Assembly: GCF_007677875.1 (NCBI RefSeq)
Contig: NZ_VEDO01000008.1
Span: 186,001 to 250,000, forward strand
Origin: Variovorax boronicumulans
Lineage (GTDB): Bacteria; Pseudomonadota; Gammaproteobacteria; Burkholderiales; Burkholderiaceae_C
Direction of reading: 5' to 3'
Length of the DNA stretch: 64,000 bases
Within the stretch, counting starts at the first letter, position 1, and every line of letters starts with the position of its first letter. Made by a program: the position numbers and the translations under genes. Below are positions 63,865 to 64,000 of the stretch, piece after piece. The notes under the pieces were generated by a model. The model did not search any database and was not told the DNA's origin. It worked only from the letters and a program-made list of their open reading frames with translations.

Positions 63865-64000
63865 TCACGACATGCTCCCGCTGGCAGCACCTGCCGCTGG
63901 CCGCCACCCACCCCCAAGCGCCTTGAACGCCGCGACGGCCGCACGGGCCGCTTCAGTCTGCGCCTGTGCCTTCGCATCGGCTGCCTGCAGCACAGCGTCG
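63865..64000 (-). CDS. C-terminus of efflux outer-membrane channel (NodT/OprM family), partial
   Basis: Only the last 44 residues lie in the window, on the minus strand, reading from the edge ...LQAADAKAQAQTEAARAAVAAFKALGGGWRPAAG and ending with TGA at 63865-63867. The FKALGGGW ending following an Ala-rich helix is the typical C-terminus of RND-efflux outer membrane factors (NodT/OprM/CusC type). The rest of the gene and its RND partners would lie beyond the right edge. Short, so moderate confidence. Confidence 0.65.
   Translation of the reverse strand, partial: DAVLQAADAKAQAQTEAARAAVAAFKALGGGWRPAAGAASGSMS

Noticed and set aside
63296-63907. 203-residue minus-strand frame near the right edge
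   Set aside because: Low-complexity Arg/Gly/His-rich composition, and it overlaps the better-supported end of the efflux-channel gene in another frame.

Overview
The window is GC-rich chromosomal DNA that reads as a betaproteobacterium of the Comamonadaceae type (Variovorax/Acidovorax-like). The basis is the mreBCD-mrdA block divergent from gatCAB, the Bug/TctC-type binding protein, DUF4124, and the many catabolic operons with ATGA/GTGA overlaps. No tRNA, rRNA, CRISPR array, insertion sequence or prophage was recognised.

Housekeeping left end (1-9.7 kb). mrdA (PBP2, cut by the left edge), mreD, mreC and mreB lie on the minus strand and set rod shape. They diverge from gatC-gatA-gatB (tRNA amidotransferase). 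pyrE with a DUF4124 gene and a divergent exonuclease III follow. From 9.7 to 13.7 kb come a degenerate SDR, a LysR regulator and a GAF-PAS-PAS-GGDEF diguanylate cyclase.

Urea-oligomer catabolic island (13.7-29.5 kb). Fifteen consecutive minus-strand genes run from atzF (28.4 kb) down to a GntR regulator (13.7 kb), divergent from a LysR gene. They encode an allophanate hydrolase (AtzF), an AtzG-AtzE-AtzH carboxybiuret/dicarboxyurea module, a biuret hydrolase (BiuH) and a second cysteine hydrolase that may be a triuret hydrolase. They also encode a formamidase-like nitrilase and two complete ABC importers, one of BMP type and one of NMT1/SsuA type. A cyanuric acid hydrolase (AtzD) is absent, so the likely diet is triuret/biuret or other carboxylated ureas as a nitrogen source. 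A nested inverted-repeat block splits the set between atzH and atzE.

TRAP and redox clusters (29.6-42.8 kb). A plus-strand unit encodes a cupin, a DUF1445 putative hydro-lyase, a TRAP transporter, a DUF2848 protein and an amidase; its substrate is unknown. Facing it is a minus-strand unit with a Bug-type binding protein, an FMO-like flavoprotein, a double carboxymuconolactone-decarboxylase/AhpD-like fusion and a solitary GcvH-like lipoyl carrier. Then come a cysteine desulfurase-rhodanese fusion divergent from an Lrp/AsnC regulator, and a RidA protein.

Envelope region (42.9-54.3 kb). A 969-residue protein combines a peptidoglycan-binding segment, a GH19-like domain, a papain-like protease and an alpha/beta hydrolase. 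It is followed by a CreBC-like two-component system, a fasciclin protein and a GFA protein. An operon then encodes a VIT-vWA protein with a PEP-CTERM-like tail, an exosortase, an EpsI-like protein and a GT51 transglycosylase. A perfect cre-tag (TTCAC-N6-TTCAC) lies upstream of this operon, which links it to the neighbouring CreBC.

Right end (54.4-64 kb). A MOSC protein, a small membrane peptide and an IclR-CobS-CobT set (without CobN) are followed by the divergent xsc-ackA sulfoacetaldehyde pathway. DUF427 and DUF4174 genes come next, then a gene-poor stretch, and finally the C-terminal end of an efflux outer-membrane channel at the window edge.
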